From: DAOTZU01 sp034433995
GTDB lineage: Bacteria; Chloroflexota; Anaerolineae; UBA1429
Reading direction: 5' to 3'
Assembly (NCBI GenBank): GCA_034433995.1
Contig: DAOTZU010000070.1
Coordinates: 1 to 13,499 of the forward strand
Length of the DNA stretch: 13,499 nucleotides
The stretch's first letter is position 1. Each line of letters begins with the position of its first letter. Shown piece after piece: positions 13,302 through 13,499 of the stretch. The position numbers were made by a program, and so were the translations under genes. The notes beneath the pieces are model-generated. The model was given only the letters and a program-made list of their open reading frames with translations, ran no database searches and was not told where the DNA came from.

Positions 13302-13499
13302 ACCAGGGGGTAGCCATCACGAAAAGCGTCCTCATCTTGGGGGGAGCGCCCGAAGTGGAAATTGTGCAACAGGAGCTCCTGGCCCTGGGCTATCAGGTGC
13401 ATTGGGCGCCCCTGGAGGAACGTGCGTTCGCCCTAGAAACCTTGAACGTCCCCGGTTTGGCCGTGTACCCCGGTGCCGAGCTTGTGGGGTTGGAGGGGC
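13298..13499 (+). CDS. N-terminal part of a gene cotranscribed with the HdrA-like gene (3' end outside window)
   Basis: Sixty-seven residues are visible before the window ends. The start ATG overlaps the HdrA-like stop codon as ATGA, so the two are probably translationally coupled. The sequence begins with a beta-strand and glycine turn, SVLILGGAPEVEIVQQELLALGYQVHWAPLE when read as strand-turn-helix-strand, like the first unit of a Rossmann fold. It has GG rather than GxGxxG, so dinucleotide binding is uncertain. In Hdr/Qmo-type operons a second HdrA- or QmoB-like subunit would be expected at this place. The fragment is too short to assign. Confidence 0.65.
   Translation, partial: MNQGVAITKSVLILGGAPEVEIVQQELLALGYQVHWAPLEERAFALETLNVPGLAVYPGAELVGLEG

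Overview
The window looks like a GC-rich bacterial chromosome, most likely Chloroflexota; that lineage is an inference from overall protein character, not a proven placement. Bacterial rather than archaeal origin is supported by a soluble LonA-type Lon protease, purine-rich ribosome-binding sites before most genes, and two sigma70-like promoters in the only non-repetitive intergenic gap.

Layout. Positions 1-11818 hold eleven genes, all on the minus strand. In transcription order they are hsp20, lon, a PHP/AlbA-like fusion protein, a YpeA-like GNAT acetyltransferase, a catalytically dead-looking nitrilase homologue, an apparently active nitrilase homologue, RNase Z, a UbiD-family decarboxylase, aconitase X large subunit, its DUF126 small subunit, and the start of isopentenyl phosphate kinase, which runs off the left edge. 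Neighbours overlap or lie within about 25 bp of each other. The one exception is the 436-bp gap between the two aconitase X subunits, which is filled by a tandem array of palindromic elements. Positions 11819-12248 are a divergent intergenic region with a promoter for each direction. On the plus strand follow an HdrA/QmoA-like flavoprotein and the start of a second gene that overlaps it.

How the genes work together. The last four minus-strand genes match the late steps of the archaeal-type (modified) mevalonate pathway. Phosphomevalonate is dehydrated by AcnX plus DUF126 to trans-anhydromevalonate 5-phosphate. A prenylated-FMN UbiD enzyme decarboxylates this to isopentenyl phosphate, and isopentenyl phosphate kinase converts that to IPP. 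Finding this set in order in a bacterium is the most notable feature of the window. HMG-CoA reductase, mevalonate kinase and the UbiX flavin prenyltransferase are not in the window. The upstream genes are protein quality control (Hsp20, Lon) and poorly characterised enzymes with no known link to isoprenoids. The plus-strand pair looks like the start of a heterodisulfide-reductase-like electron-transfer operon.

Other points of interest are the tandem array, which carries copies of the 3' end of the aconitase X gene; the nitrilase pair, in which one member has lost all three catalytic residues; and symmetric sites around the two divergent promoters.
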